Below, piece by piece: positions 24,081 through 35,799 of a stretch of DNA of 64,000 nt. Numbering within the stretch: the stretch's first letter is position 1; each line of letters begins with the position of its first letter. Below the pieces are notes generated by a model that did no database searches, was not told the origin of the DNA, and was given only the letters and a program-made list of their open reading frames with translations. Origin of the DNA: Eucommia ulmoides (lineage: Eukaryota > Streptophyta > Magnoliopsida > Garryales > Eucommiaceae); the NCBI GenBank assembly GCA_016647705.1, contig CM028340.1:10803001-10867000 (forward strand), given 5' to 3'. Both the position numbers and the translations under genes were made by a program.

Positions 24081-25030
24081 AACTTTTTCTTGGTCATTTA
24101 TCCAAGAAGAGGCATGGAATTGAAGGAAAGAGACTTGAATTTTTTCAAGCAAAAATTGCATTTTCAAGAAAAATTGCACAAGTGTTGTGGATTGTCCGTC
24201 CAGAGCATAACACTGCCAAGATCAGGAAAGAAACTAAAAAAGACGTCCAATTGGCTAAGGCAAAGGGCAAAAGGCAAGTATTATAACTAAAAATTCCCAA
24301 GTCCTCAAAAATAGCCGAGAATGAGACATAATGGTTAAGAAATGTCCAGTAATGTCTAAGTCTTTAAAAATGACCGAGCAGAGGCCCAGGTCCATATCCG
24401 AGATGAGTTCCAGCAATTCTCCAAGCAAGAACCCAACTTTATGTTCTGTCAATTTACCGAAGTCGAACATCTCCCCATCTTGGTATTTTCGAGATAAGGA
24501 CACAAACAAAGCTCCACCATCAAGAAAATGAATTGTTCCTACTCCAAATTGTACAACTCTCAAAGGATAGACAAAGGCAAAAATTCAAAGGCATACATTC
24601 ACAAATTCAACAGCAATAAAGAAAATCATTCAAAAGGTCACAAGTGTTCAGAATCTTCCGAGAATAAATAAAAAGGAAATATACATTGATTCCTTCAACA
24701 TTCATTACAAATATAAGGCCCCAAAACCCATCACCAAAGGTCTCTTTTCACAAAGGGGCTAAGTGCCAAAAAGATATACAAAAAAAAAAAAAAAAAAAAC
24801 AAATTAGACAAGGCAAGTTCAAATATTTGATTGATCCAAGACTGGGGGGTTGGGATTAAAGTTTGCTATAGGCTAGTGGGGGACGGTTCGACTTCGCCTT
24901 CGCTAGTGGGGGGTTCATCCTGCCCAAACTGAATGTTCCCTAGAACGGTATCTGTTTCACCTAAGCTGGTGTTTACTTCTCCCATCTCGATTTGAGTATT
25001 TCCTTGGTCGGCTCCAGTGTCCTCCATATC
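24081..25030 (+). other. Tat pol/extra-ORF spacer
   Basis: No domain was recognised. Short ORFs on both strands lack family signals. A run of about 20 A lies at 24,780-24,799. A G-rich patch (ACTGGGGGGTTGGG) sits at about 24,842. Confidence 0.5.
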
Positions 25031-28000
25031 GGTATTGATCTATACCATCACGACATCTACCCCACTTTGTTCAACTTTGACATTCCCCATCTTAGGGCTA
25101 GCATCTTCTTTAACGTTAGAGTAGTCCAAACCAATGTCGTCCACTGGGAGGTTGGGATGTAGGCAATGTAGGTTGTAGATTTTGTACCTATGACCATCTT
25201 CTCCCATCTTGTTCATCCCAATAAAGGATGGAGACACCATCCATTCATCGACAACACCCTCTTTAGCCTTATCAATGGCATCGTTGTGCTCCTTCTTCAT
25301 CTCTTCCATCCTCTCCCAGACGGCGGCGAGATCAGCCTCAAGCCTGCCGAAATGGGATTCGAGGGCATTCTTCTCCTCAATCAGCTTTTCCTTCTCCTCG
25401 GTCAATGTTTTCATGTTCTCCCTAGCATCGTTCTCATTCTCCATCAGTTGTTTGCTCATCTCGTGCTACCTTCTTGCTTGGGCCACAAGCTGTCTATGCT
25501 CTTCGCCAACTTTTTGCTCTCCCTCTCAAAGGTATCATAGAGGCGTCCAGTCAAAGATGAGATCTTAGACAACACCTGTATAGTATAAAAAAGGAAAACG
25601 TGTCATATCTCTGACCAAGAACAAATTGCAATGAAGCATTCAAGTAAATCTCAATGTTAGCCTTACCAGCAATACATCCCTCTACAATGTGGAAAAAACC
25701 TTTGCAACCACCTTAACATTTATTTGTTCCTAATCTCTGGGGGGTAGCATTGCTGAAGTAAGAAAATAGCACCTCTGTGTTATCCAGGGTTCCTCGGCTG
25801 AGAAATGGAGTGACGTTTGAGGATGGGAGGGATGGTAGCAGAATATTACGTCGCTACTTTTACCGCAAGTATACGGGTCAAGTTTTGATAGTATAAGAAG
25901 AGTAGGGTTGTCGAATTCACAGGGATTGGATTAGATCGTTGCTAAGTATCGCGATTGTCATAACCATATTTTATCTAGGCGACTCAATTTTAGGAATTTT
26001 ATAGAAATAATAAAACTAACCTAAATTAATTACTAGTTAAACTATAATACTAATATGACATTAATGGGAATATATAATCTAGGGATTAACTTCATTCACT
26101 TAAACATGTTCAGTTTAGTTTACATTAACGGTATTCAAATCTATCCGATAATCTAGGCATCAAAAACTCACTCACTACCTCTCCCGAGTGTAAAGTGAAT
26201 GAATATGAAACTTTTTATCAAAGTCAATATCCCCATCTAGCATCTAAACAACATTGATCACATGAGTCTTGCCCCAAACTCACAGATTGCACACTTTTTA
26301 ATACTCTCCCGAGTCATTAGATCGTCGCGTTGTGTTTAAACCCTAGTCTGAAGTCGGGGTTACCTCTCCCGAGTGTGAAATCCCGTATTCTCAAACCAAC
26401 AAGTATATCATAACAAGCATATAATGAAATTAATGGATGGATCGGATAGAGATAAACAACCGTTAATAAAATATCGATTTATTCAAACCACGTTTTCATG
26501 AAGTACATCAAACCCTAGACAATATATATTTAGCTACACATGGTCATAGCCCAATATTCAACAATATATAAGCTAAACATGATTAAAACTATCAAGCAAA
26601 ACTAAGAAATAAAGAGAGAAACAAAGGAGAAAATTCATTATCTGAAGAATGGATTGATCCACATTCCTTGAAACTGCTCTGATCTTCTTCCCTCTTCTTG
26701 GATTTGTACTCTCCTCTTGGTTGATATGCCTTGGATCTCCAAAAACACTCCCAAAAACGTGCTTAAGGTGTCGAAAAATGAGGGATATAAAATGGGATCC
26801 AAAATATCTAGAAAATATCCCAAAATATTTAAACCACCTGGTGTCGGACCGTTGCAGCGGTGGAAAGTCAATAGGTCCACTTGCAGTGGTGAGGTTCTTT
26901 TTTTCTCTTTCCACTCTCTTGGATTGCCCCTGACCTTTCTTTTTTTTCTTTCTTCTCTCTTGGATCGGCCCAACACAGCCCTTCCCGGAAGAGGGCATAG
27001 GGGCCTGTTTAGATTATGATGAAGTCTCCTTCTCGGCCGCAGTTCGGCCTCCCGCCGTTGCTTCTTCCTTCTAGTTATTCTCCTAATCACATTCTCCACC
27101 CCAGCAGGGGCCTCACCAACAGAGCTCATCTTGTCAATCTCTTCTCCCTCCTCGACAGTTCTCCATTAGAGAACCTCTGCCTGAGGACATGAGTCTTGCC
27201 TCTTGTAGCCTTCTCTTTTAATAGTCTCATTAACGCCACCCTGTCCATCTCTGCCAAGAACGTAGAAAGAACAGGATAAGTAAAGAGTAGAGAAAATGAT
27301 AGAAAATTCAAAATGTAACAACTTCCGAGAAGGGCAAGCCTTACCGTTCTTGGTATTCTCGTCAATATCCGGCACCGACAGACCTGGAGCATGGTAGAAG
27401 TTACTACAACACAGCGTCGACTCTAATAGCTCATTGACGTTCTTGTAATCCGTATCCCACACAATTTTCCTCTGTTGTTTGATCGAAGCACTAGGCCAAA
27501 CTTTCTTTCCACTAACCTTTTCGGGGACTGTTCAAGGAGGCAAAACAAAAGAAAAAGAAATAGCAGTCAAAATATCAAAAAAGACTGTACAAACAGTGAA
27601 CCACTTACAAATGAAAACATTCTCACCTACAACACCCCATTCCTTAGGAATGGGGTGGATTTCTTCCCCATTGGGACTAAATTCTCAACTGGTTCCTCCC
27701 AAGGAAAAATATTGGGGCTTCTAGTTCTTCACTGACTCCTCCAGGCCTGAGAAAAACTGTCTCCGAGATGCTATATAATACCACTCCTTCCCAAATGGCA
27801 TGAATTTTGGAAAGAAAAAAGATTTAAACAAGTCTAGGGATGACACTAGTCCCTCAACCTTGAAATGATGTATGAAACCACGAAGGCCCAAATACAGTTT
27901 GGAGTAAGCTACGATGGACACAACTTGTACTCCATACACAAGGTTCAAATCCAAGGGTGGATTGGGAATCATAGACCGCTATGTAAATATTCCATGTACA

Positions 28001-28420
28001 CCGTAATAAAACCCTCGGGGAGGGGGCACAAGCCCTATCCTTGGGAAGAGGGAGACAAGTCTCTACCACTTTTGGGATGGAATATTTACTCTATGCCTCC
28101 TGGATTTTCTTCTCCGTCATCGTCAATTTAATTCTCCAAACTGGACTCTCTCCTAGAACAACCTCCCTCCCTGATTCAGCCTCATCTTCTAGGCCTGGGT
28201 TCACCCCCATGATGGGGCTACTGGTGGTCCTCTCACCATCGTCATCGTCACGAAGGCCGGAGGTCTCAACACCACCTGAAGACCCTACCCGTTCCTCTAG
28301 GTAGGGAGGCAAATCTAGTGGAGGCTTAACTCGTCGAAAAGGGAAAATATTAAAGGGTTGCCCAGGGGTGGTAGACCCTGATGCAGACTCAGAAGCAGAA
28401 AAATAAGGAAATGAAGACAT
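25030..28420 (-). pseudogene. Antisense extra ORF of the Tat element, broken
   Basis: On the strand opposite to gag-pol, between pol and the 3' LTR, runs a coding-like region. It starts MSSFPYFSASESASGSTTPG (28,420 leftward). A middle block at 27,721-27,972 (VVSIVAYSKLYLGLRGFIHH, then KEWYYIASRRQFFSG) resembles the 'putative gypsy-type transposon' domain. A basic stretch follows at about 27,130-26,900, and a Glu/Lys coiled coil ends it at 25,459-25,040 (LTEEKEKLIEEKNALESHF). Antisense extra ORFs in this place are known from Tat relatives (Grande/Retand-like); their role is unknown. An Athila-type LTR piece interrupts it at 25,833 to about 26,895. Confidence 0.75.
25833..26895 (-). mobile_element. 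Athila-type LTR piece inside the Tat antisense ORF
   Basis: It starts TGGTAGCAGAATATTACG, identical in wording to the solo LTR at 1,492, and follows that LTR for about 1,060 bp through the CCGTTGCAGCGGTGG modules. It then changes to antisense-ORF sequence. No interior or second LTR is present. Broken; clearly the same subfamily as 1,492-2,866. Confidence 0.82.
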
Positions 28421-28950
28421 TTTGAAGAAAAATGAGGTGGTGCTCTAAAGGTAGCGAAAATGTGAAAAATGAGCTCAACGGGCCTCCTTTATGTAGGAGG
28501 GAACCCGTCCACTCCAACCGTTATGCCTGATGGCGCCTTGAAGACGTCTGAGAACAATACGCCATTTAGAAGCCGTGCAACCACGTGTCCCCGTCCCGTC
28601 GATTGGGCAAGCGGTACGTCTCGGCGCATTGAAGAGGTACCACTGAAGGGGCACAAATGCGATGGGATGCATGCGTGACATCCGTATTTTTCTCGTCGAT
28701 CTAGGGTAGGTTGTTTATTACCATTCTCGGGCCGCCTATTTATACTCTCAAGCCTTCATCTCCATTCCCGGGCTAACTGCTCCCATCCCAGAATCACCTA
28801 TCCCCTTCTCAGAAATGAGGCCTGACCCCCATGCAACACACCTCAAAGGTAAAAAAAGGTCACTAACACCCTAAAAATCTCAAACAGAAGCCGTCAAACT
28901 TTAGAAGAGACACAATAGAGTCCCCAGTCTTTCAAATTTCTTCTCAATAC
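28421..28950 (+). other. Tat 3' untranslated region
   Basis: Between the antisense-ORF start and the polypurine tract. No domain was seen. It leads into GGGATTGGGGGCTAC, the purine-rich primer site before the LTR. Confidence 0.55.
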
Positions 28951-29361
28951 TAGGGATTGGGGGCTACTGGTGAGTATAAAAATGGTCAATCTAATGCAAA
29001 AAATTGAAGACTGCCACATGTCCACAATTCGCTATAAAAATTAAGACTATCCAAAGACTTCAAGTGTCATACCCCACCCCGGACACCCATCACCGTGGGA
29101 CCGGTATGACGTCGACACGACCTCACCAGAATCACAAACACCAGAAATAACCATATACATGCATACAGACGTATCACAAACATATATATATATATATACT
29201 CTCAAATTTAGGAAACATTAGTCCCAATAAAAAGTATCGTAACGATAAAGATACATAATATCTAAACCTCTCAGTGTTCACCTCTAGTAGCACTCCCAAG
29301 ATACTCTTTCCCTATTGTACCTTCGGATTCAACCTATTTCCAGTAGGGGACGGACGCCTAG

Positions 29362-30778
29362 TTAATGCACCTGTGAGTGTACTGCCTTCTTAGTAAAAAT
29401 ACTTTTATAATAATAATTCATTCTACAACATCTAAATGGATCAAGCGTAAGTATAGAAACAGCACGTAACTAGTAAAATTCTCCATAATATAAGCAGTAA
29501 AAATAAACCAATAAATATAAGTTCCATTCAAACCCATCTAGTAAAATAATACCAATCACCATAATAAATAATAAATTACCCAATATAAGTAAAACACCAC
29601 ATCTCAAACACCACTTAAATCACCCAATATAAGTAAAACATCACAACTCAAACACCACTCCACCACAACACATATTGGCTAGCCATAATGATCGTTTTAA
29701 CCTCACGATCGGGAGTTTGCAACAATACCGTACCACCCGTAGGATTTTCCTTCCTACGAACACTCATCACTCTGCCGAAACGGATAATCATAGCGCAGTA
29801 TAACATCTAACATCACTCTGCCGAAGCAGATAAACATTACTCCGCCGAAGCGGATAACATCACTTTGCCGAAGCAGATAAACACCACTCCGCCGAAGCGG
29901 ATAAATACTATGGCATCGTCAAATCAATACCATCACTCTGCCGAAGCAGATAATCATCACTCTGTCGAAGCAGATAAATACTATAGCATCATCAAATCAA
30001 TAACGCAATCATCAAATCACAAATCAATAACATCATCTAATCAACATCGTCAAATCTCAAAATCACCTTCTTAATGCACCTGTGAGTGTACTGCCTTCTT
30101 AGTAAAAATACTTTTATAATAATAATTCATTCTACAACATCTAAATGGATCAAGCGTAAGTATAGAAACAGCACGTAACTAGTAAAATTCTCCATAATAT
30201 AAGCAGTAAAAATAAACCAATAAATATAAGTTCCATTCAAACCCATCTAGTAAAATAATACCAATCACCATAATAAATAATAAATTACCCAATATAAGTA
30301 AAACACCACATCTCAAACACCACTTAAATCACCCAATATAAGTAAAACATCACAACTCAAACACCACTCCACCACAACACATATTGGCTAGCCATAATGA
30401 TCGTTTTAACCTCACGATCGGGAGTTTGCAACAATACCGTACCACCCGTAGGATTTGCCTTCCTACGAACACTCATCACTCTGCCGAAACGGATAATCAT
30501 AGTGCAGTATAACGTCTAACATCACTCTGCCGAAGCAGATAAACATTACTCCGCCGAAGCGGATAACATCACTTTGCCGAAGCAGATAAACACCACTCCG
30601 CCGAAGCGGATAAATACTATGGCATCGTCAAATCAATACCATCACTCTGCCGAAGCAGATAATCATCACTCTGTCGAAGCAGATAAATACTATAGCATCA
30701 TCAAATCAATAACGCAATCATCAAATCACAAATCAATAACATCATCTAATCAACATCGTCAAATCTCAAAATCACCTT
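29362..30778. repeat. 709-bp tandem duplication
   Basis: Copy 1 is 29,362-30,070 and copy 2 is 30,071 to about 30,779. By eye they differ at only about three positions (e.g. near 29,750 against 30,459), so the duplication is recent. Each copy contains about six to seven units of a short CTCTGCCGAAGCAGATAA-type repeat. Confidence 0.95.
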
Positions 30779-31580
30779 CTATTTCCAAAACCAATTTTAA
30801 TCCAAAATCATATTTTTCACTTTCTTCTAAAAAAACGTTTGATTTCACCAAAACCATTTTTTCACTCTTTATTTTCAAAAAACCAGATATTTTTCACTCT
30901 CTTTTAAAACCACCAAATTTCAGTGAAAAACCATTTTCAACTTTTTTTCAAAACCAACACAATTCATCGAAAATCCATTTTCTCAACTCACCCAGAAATT
31001 TGCTTGATCCATATCATTTTGAAATTATTTAATTTAACTACAACCATTTTTCATCATATATATATATATATAGATAGATATATATAGATATATAAATTGT
31101 TTGGCAAGAAGACAATACACTCACATGATAATTCGCTCTCAAAAGTTCCACCGACTATCCGCTACTGATCCTCCGATAAATGTGAACCTATTTGTGACAA
31201 GGCTTAAATTAATATTATAGAGAAAAAAAAAATTAACCCACTCGTCCAAATGCAAGCCCTACATTTCGAAATTTCCCATTCCCCTCATTTTATTATGTAA
31301 AATTATTATTCGGTTTAATTTTTATTTTGTTAAAATTGTCTACATAAAAATTTAGAAATACAACAGTCCCCAATTTAGTATTTTGGTTACAAAAATTTTT
31401 ATGCTAGAATTAATTTAATGGAAAATAACATTTCCTGGAAATATTATCCGTTCGAATTGTTCACCGGTCGCGAGATGAGTTTAAATTTTTGTTGGGGGTT
31501 AAAAGTGAAATTTTTCTTTTTCTTCTTGTTCCGCCCGACCGGACAACGCCCCTCTCATGCCTTGCTCAGCCGACCCGAAC

Positions 31581-31581
31581 G

Positions 31582-31612
<31 letters not shown>

Positions 31613-31628
31613 TCGCTCTCTCTCTCTT
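31581..31628. repeat. (CT)n microsatellite
   Basis: CT-rich run within the long solo LTR, interrupted once by TTTGTCG. A shorter CT run lies at about 32,438-32,453. Confidence 0.9.
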
Positions 31629-33814
31629 CGCCGATGACGTTACCTCCGAACACACACACACCCCCGCAATACCATCACCGTCGGAACACATACACACACA
31701 GCAGTAACAATACACGATGAACACGGCAACCCACAAACCCACTGACGGATGACACCCCACCGCCGGCCATGCTCTCTCTCTCCAACTCTCACTCACCGTC
31801 GATCTCTGTGCACCGTCACAACTGCTCACCACTGACCGACGACGACCACACACGATCGTCGACGGTCGACAACCAACGATCCGAATAGAAAACCCACACC
31901 CACACACCATTGTACCAAACGAAAACAGGGAACACACACACCAACAACACTCCCATACACCCTCCGCTCATATGCACACAACAAAACACCCTCACATTGC
32001 TGTCGATCGTCGATTTGATCGATGGTGACGACACATACACCACCCATGGTTGGCACAAAAACAGAGCACACATACCCACATTGTTCACACCAAACCAAAA
32101 ATAGCGCACACACACCCCGCCAAACGTTTATCGATCGAACTCACAACAACCATGCATACACACACTCACCAAGAATAATTAGAGAGAAATTACACACAAT
32201 TATGTACCAAATCGACGACGACGAACGGAAATGTTTTTCTAGGGTTGACGATCTCACTCCACGATCGTCGATCCCGCACCGAACCAAACGGCAACGATCA
32301 ATCCATCCCATAACTACCGGAGAGTAGTTGACGAACAAATAGCAGAACACATTCAAACTACCCCACACACATGCACGCTAATTCCCCTCACCCATCGACA
32401 GAGGAGACACACCACCGAAAGCCCCCTTCCGTTTCCCTCTCTCTCTCTCTCTCTAGAATTTCTCTAAAATGGGTTTGAGATTTTCTTGATTAATTTCTCT
32501 TGCATGATCCTATATGTATCTTGCATGATTTTAGTGGAGAACGTTTTGATCTTAGCTTGCCATATTGCCACTTCTGTTTCCTTGCTCTGGCCGATGCTCG
32601 TCACACACACATGCACAGGATGAACAAACATGTGTGTATATATATATGTTTTAAAAAAAAATCTTTAATTAATCACACTTTTCTCCCCCAAACTTTTTTT
32701 TAAAAAAAGATCTCTTTTCTAGTTAAATTTTCACCTTTAACATTTTCTAAATTTTCAATTTGGACCCTAAATTTTTATTTTTATTTTTTTTAATTAACAA
32801 AAAATTTTCCCCAATTTCCTGATGCACTAAAATACATCTAGTAATTACGTATGTGCTACGATTTAGGTCTTACATCAACACTTCTAGGAAGGGCCTAGAA
32901 TCCATTACCGGGATGGGGAACCCTTCCCCATCTCAGCATCCTCCGCTACAGCATTACTCATCCCACAAGTTAGCTCCTCGTTGTGCCTTGAGCAATACCC
33001 CCATTCTCGTCTCTGGCTATCCAAGAAAGGAAGGGCAGGACGCTCCATATAAATCCTTCATTCCCGTCTCCGGTTACCCGGGAAGGGCAAGAATCAAACT
33101 TCTCATCTTGGCTACAGAAGATTGGTGTCTCTCTCGATTTATGAGCTAGTTCAATTTCCCATCCATAAATATCTCCTAAATATCTCTAAATATCTCCCAA
33201 ATATCTCTCGAAATATCCACTAAATATCTCCAAGTATCTTCATGGTTCACTTCCCCAACTAAAAATATTGCCAAGTATCCCCCAATATGTTGAAGATAAG
33301 AGCCCCTTGGCATCCCCTAATTGGCTACATGCTAAGTTGAAACTTTGATGTGATTTTGAGGAGACACTAATCTATTCTTCAGCACCTAATCTAATTCACT
33401 CTTTGCCTATAAATAAGAGGTCATACAATTACCTAAAGATAGACGATTTTTGCCCACTCTTCTCAGCAATTTCTCTATAAACTTTTCCCTCGTACCCTAA
33501 TTCTCATGCCGGAGGGGACACGCCAGGATCATCCCGGTAAGTCCTTTATGTAGGTTTTCAGGCACTCCCCATCTTGGAGCAGTTCCATTCCAAACCTGAT
33601 TCACTTTTTCAAGGATTACAAGGCGTTTAGAAGCTCCCCTTCTTGACCCAGAAAGCTTTGGGCTCCTCTCAATAACGGTCTCTCCATTCTCGGCCAGAAA
33701 GTTCTCCACTGATCAGAAGCTCCACGTATTGAAGATCTCCATTCCAGACCTCTCCAACTTATCCAAGGCTAACTGGACAATACCATTGGGGTCAACCAAA
33801 ATTTGACATCAACA

Positions 33815-34137
33815 ATTATGATTCTTAATCTACATATAATAGAAAACATAAAGCATTTTTTGAGGGATAATGTTTTTAGGAGTTCACTTCAAGTTTATAT
33901 AAATTAGAGATATTTTATTTTAAAGATTGTAATTATTGTTTCTTGAAAATAAATGAGGGGAATGTATATTTTTCAAAAATTAGGGGTGATTAGTTTATTG
34001 AAGATCTAGGTTCACAATATTAATAGTGGGAAAGAAGATCTTGGCCATTGATTTGATAGGAATAAAGAGATTGGAGAGATGTCTTGTTTTGAATTGTAGT
34101 TCATTATTAATTTTAGCTTTCACTTTTAATATATAGT
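33815..34137 (-). mobile_element. Helitron fragment next to the Tat 3' LTR
   Basis: It aligns along its length with 8,996-9,323 (shared ATTATGATTCTTAATCTACATA and GGCCATTGATTTGATAGGAATA). It carries the 5'-end-like TATATATTAAAAGTG (minus) near 34,137 but lacks the hairpin/CTAG end, which is where the Tat LTR abuts. The Tat element apparently inserted into this Helitron. Confidence 0.65.
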
Positions 34138-34798
34138 ATATGATTTGTTTAAGACTTTTCACTTGTCTTCTTGATTCCAACCCTTTCAACTTTTACATAT
34201 GTTTTCTTTTTTCACTCAATTTGTTTGTCTTTCTCCATTACATTCATTCGTTAACTCAAAACTTATGTCCCATCAAATGCCCCCACATTTATTTGTTTTT
34301 TTAATCCATTAATTTATTGTTTTCAACTCTCCTATGGCCGATACTATATATGTGATGTTTTCCTCACATCATTCGACAAGGGAGTTGATGAACAAAACAA
34401 GACATTCTCGCCACATTATTGGAATGGATTACTCTCAAATCCCAACTATGTTACTTTTCTTGCCCTTAAGTCGTCTTTGACCATAAAATGTGCATTCTTT
34501 TTTCCCACACCTTCTCGAATTTATCTCTTAATTTCTTTATGAAATTGATTTACATAATAAATTTCTCTTGATTATTTAACCTGACCTTTGAGAATTTCTT
34601 AGAAGCTGACTCTACTTTAGAAGTTAAAAAATGCACTCCTTTGGTCTTTTCTTTAATTTTTAATTATGAGTTGTTCAAATAAATGTCCATTTTGTTTTTA
34701 TCAATAATTGCCTTCGTATTTCAAATAGGCTATTTTTCTTTTCTTTTCTTGGCAGATTAGTTTCTAGGTTTGGGTGGATGACGGTATGTAACTGAATT
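34138..34798. other. No gene recognised
   Basis: T-rich sequence between the Helitron fragment and the copia element, without convincing ORFs or terminal repeats. Confidence 0.5.
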
Positions 34799-35156
34799 TG
34801 CTCTGTTAGAAAAATTGAGAAGTGGAATGGAAAACATCAATGATTGTATTGATATTTAGGAAAATAGTATAGTTTACAGATATTTACAATAGGAATATTT
34901 ATAGGGAACTAAGAGAACCCTAGGGTTAGGGTTTTAACCTAATAGGTCAAGCCCATATATTACATTAACATTAACATCCCCTCTCAAACTTAAGGAGATA
35001 AATTAGACGTGAACTTGATTTTAGAAACCAGATAGTGAAAGTGTCCTAGTGGATGAGCCTTAGTGAAAATATATGTTGTTTGATCGGTTGAACTAAAGGA
35101 TTATAGACAAACTATATTCTGGAGAGTGTGATGACGGATGAAGTGAGAATCAGTCT

Positions 35157-35390
35157 CTATTTGTTTTGTAAGCTCGTGAAAGACATCATTGTGGTGATTT
35201 GAGTAGCAGTCCTATTGTCATAGTGTACAATAATGCCAGTATAAGTAGATATTCCCATGTTAGCGAAGATCCACCGAAGCCAAAGTAGTTCTTTAGTTGC
35301 ATCAGTCATTGCACGATATGCAGCCTCGGTGCTGGAATGAGAAACCACAGTTTGTTTGTTACTACGCCAAGAAATAAGGAAGTTTCCCAA
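35157..35390 (-). pseudogene. Copia RNase H remnant
   Basis: The ORF begins MGNFLISWRSNKQTVVSHSS and continues TEAAYRAMTDATKELLWLRW, the textbook copia RNase H end region ('SWKSKKQ..VS.SSTEAEYRA'). Part of the 34.8-39.6 kb fossil. Confidence 0.9.
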
Positions 35391-35799
35391 GAAGAAATAA
35401 TAATCTGTGGTTGCTCGTCAGACAGTGGGATCTCCGGCCCAATCGGCACCTCAATAATCCTGTAAAGTAGGAGCAAACTAGACTGAGAAATGAAGTCTGT
35501 GATATAAGGTACCATTGACATACTAAAGGATGGGAAAAATAACTGAGTAATGAGTGGTTTAAGAAGCAAACAAGAACTGGATGACTTGGTGAACGGTATA
35601 GGCGATATCAGGAAGAGTGAAAATAAGGTACCCAGACTTCTAAATAGTTGGCATTATAGAGTGACATCCGGAAGAGGTGAATCCTCTAGTGGAGTGAGTC
35701 TGATATTCGACTCCAGAGGAATAGTGGTAGTGCTGGAGTTACTGATGCCTACCTTGAAAAAACAAATCTAGGGCATAATTGGTCTGAGAGAAAAAATAT

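Larger units (their letters stand above)
29065..32874 (+). mobile_element. 3.8-kb solo LTR inserted in the Tat 3' LTR
   Basis: It starts TGTCATACCCCACC, ends GGTCTTACA, and is flanked by TCAAG (29,060-29,064) and TCAAC (32,875-32,879), a target duplication with one mismatch. Ends and great length suit the long-LTR chromovirus group (Tekay/Del-like), but no internal domain is present to prove the family. Contents: a 709-bp tandem duplication, 24-bp CCGAAGC(A/G)GATAA units, a CA-rich stretch (about 31,640-32,130), a CT microsatellite and AT tracts. Orientation is assigned from TG/CA wording only. Non-coding fossil. Confidence 0.75.
10468..33814 (+). mobile_element. Ty3/gypsy Tat-type retrotransposon split by four insertions
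   Basis: Subtracting the insertions leaves about 9.1 kb in order: partial 5' LTR and leader (10,468-11,115), gag (11,116-11,376 and 16,443-17,140), protease (22,079-22,430), RT (22,754-23,446), RNase H (about 23,460-24,080), antisense extra ORF (28,420-25,030), polypurine tract (about 28,951-28,967, ending GGGATTGGGGGCTAC) and 3' LTR (28,968-33,814). The inserts are 11,377-16,442, 17,815-22,073, 25,833 to about 26,895, and 29,065-32,874. It is broken many times over and is the oldest layer in the stack. The 3' LTR ends ...TTTGACATCAACA, against ...TTTGACGTCAATA in a relative at 51.7 kb, and has a TATA box (CCTATAAATAAG) near 33,408. Confidence 0.88.
28968..33814 (+). repeat. Tat 3' LTR, split by a solo LTR
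   Basis: Segments 28,968-29,064 and 32,875-33,814 (about 1.04 kb together) align with the 880-bp LTR at 51,723-52,602: start TGGTGAGTATAAAAATGGTC against TGATAAGTGTAAAAATAGTC, and the shared GGAGGGGACACGCC motif near 33,512. The TATA box CCTATAAATAAG lies near 33,408. It is followed directly by Helitron-like sequence. Confidence 0.85.

Noticed and set aside
27475-28680. Plus-strand ORFs overlapping the Tat antisense region
   Set aside because: Shadows of the antisense extra ORF; the minus-strand reading has the family-like text.
29820-30770. Regular short direct repeats resembling a CRISPR array
   Set aside because: Spacers are not unique, the region lies in a plant LTR, and no cas gene is present.
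29865-31032. ORFs beginning MPKQINTTPPKRINTM, present twice
   Set aside because: They are translations of the short CCGAAGCGGATAA repeats and their 709-bp duplication inside a solo LTR; repetition, not selection, explains the matching peptides.
31418-32370. Several overlapping ORFs on both strands
   Set aside because: They arise from CT and CA/GT-rich low-complexity sequence in the long solo LTR and match no family.
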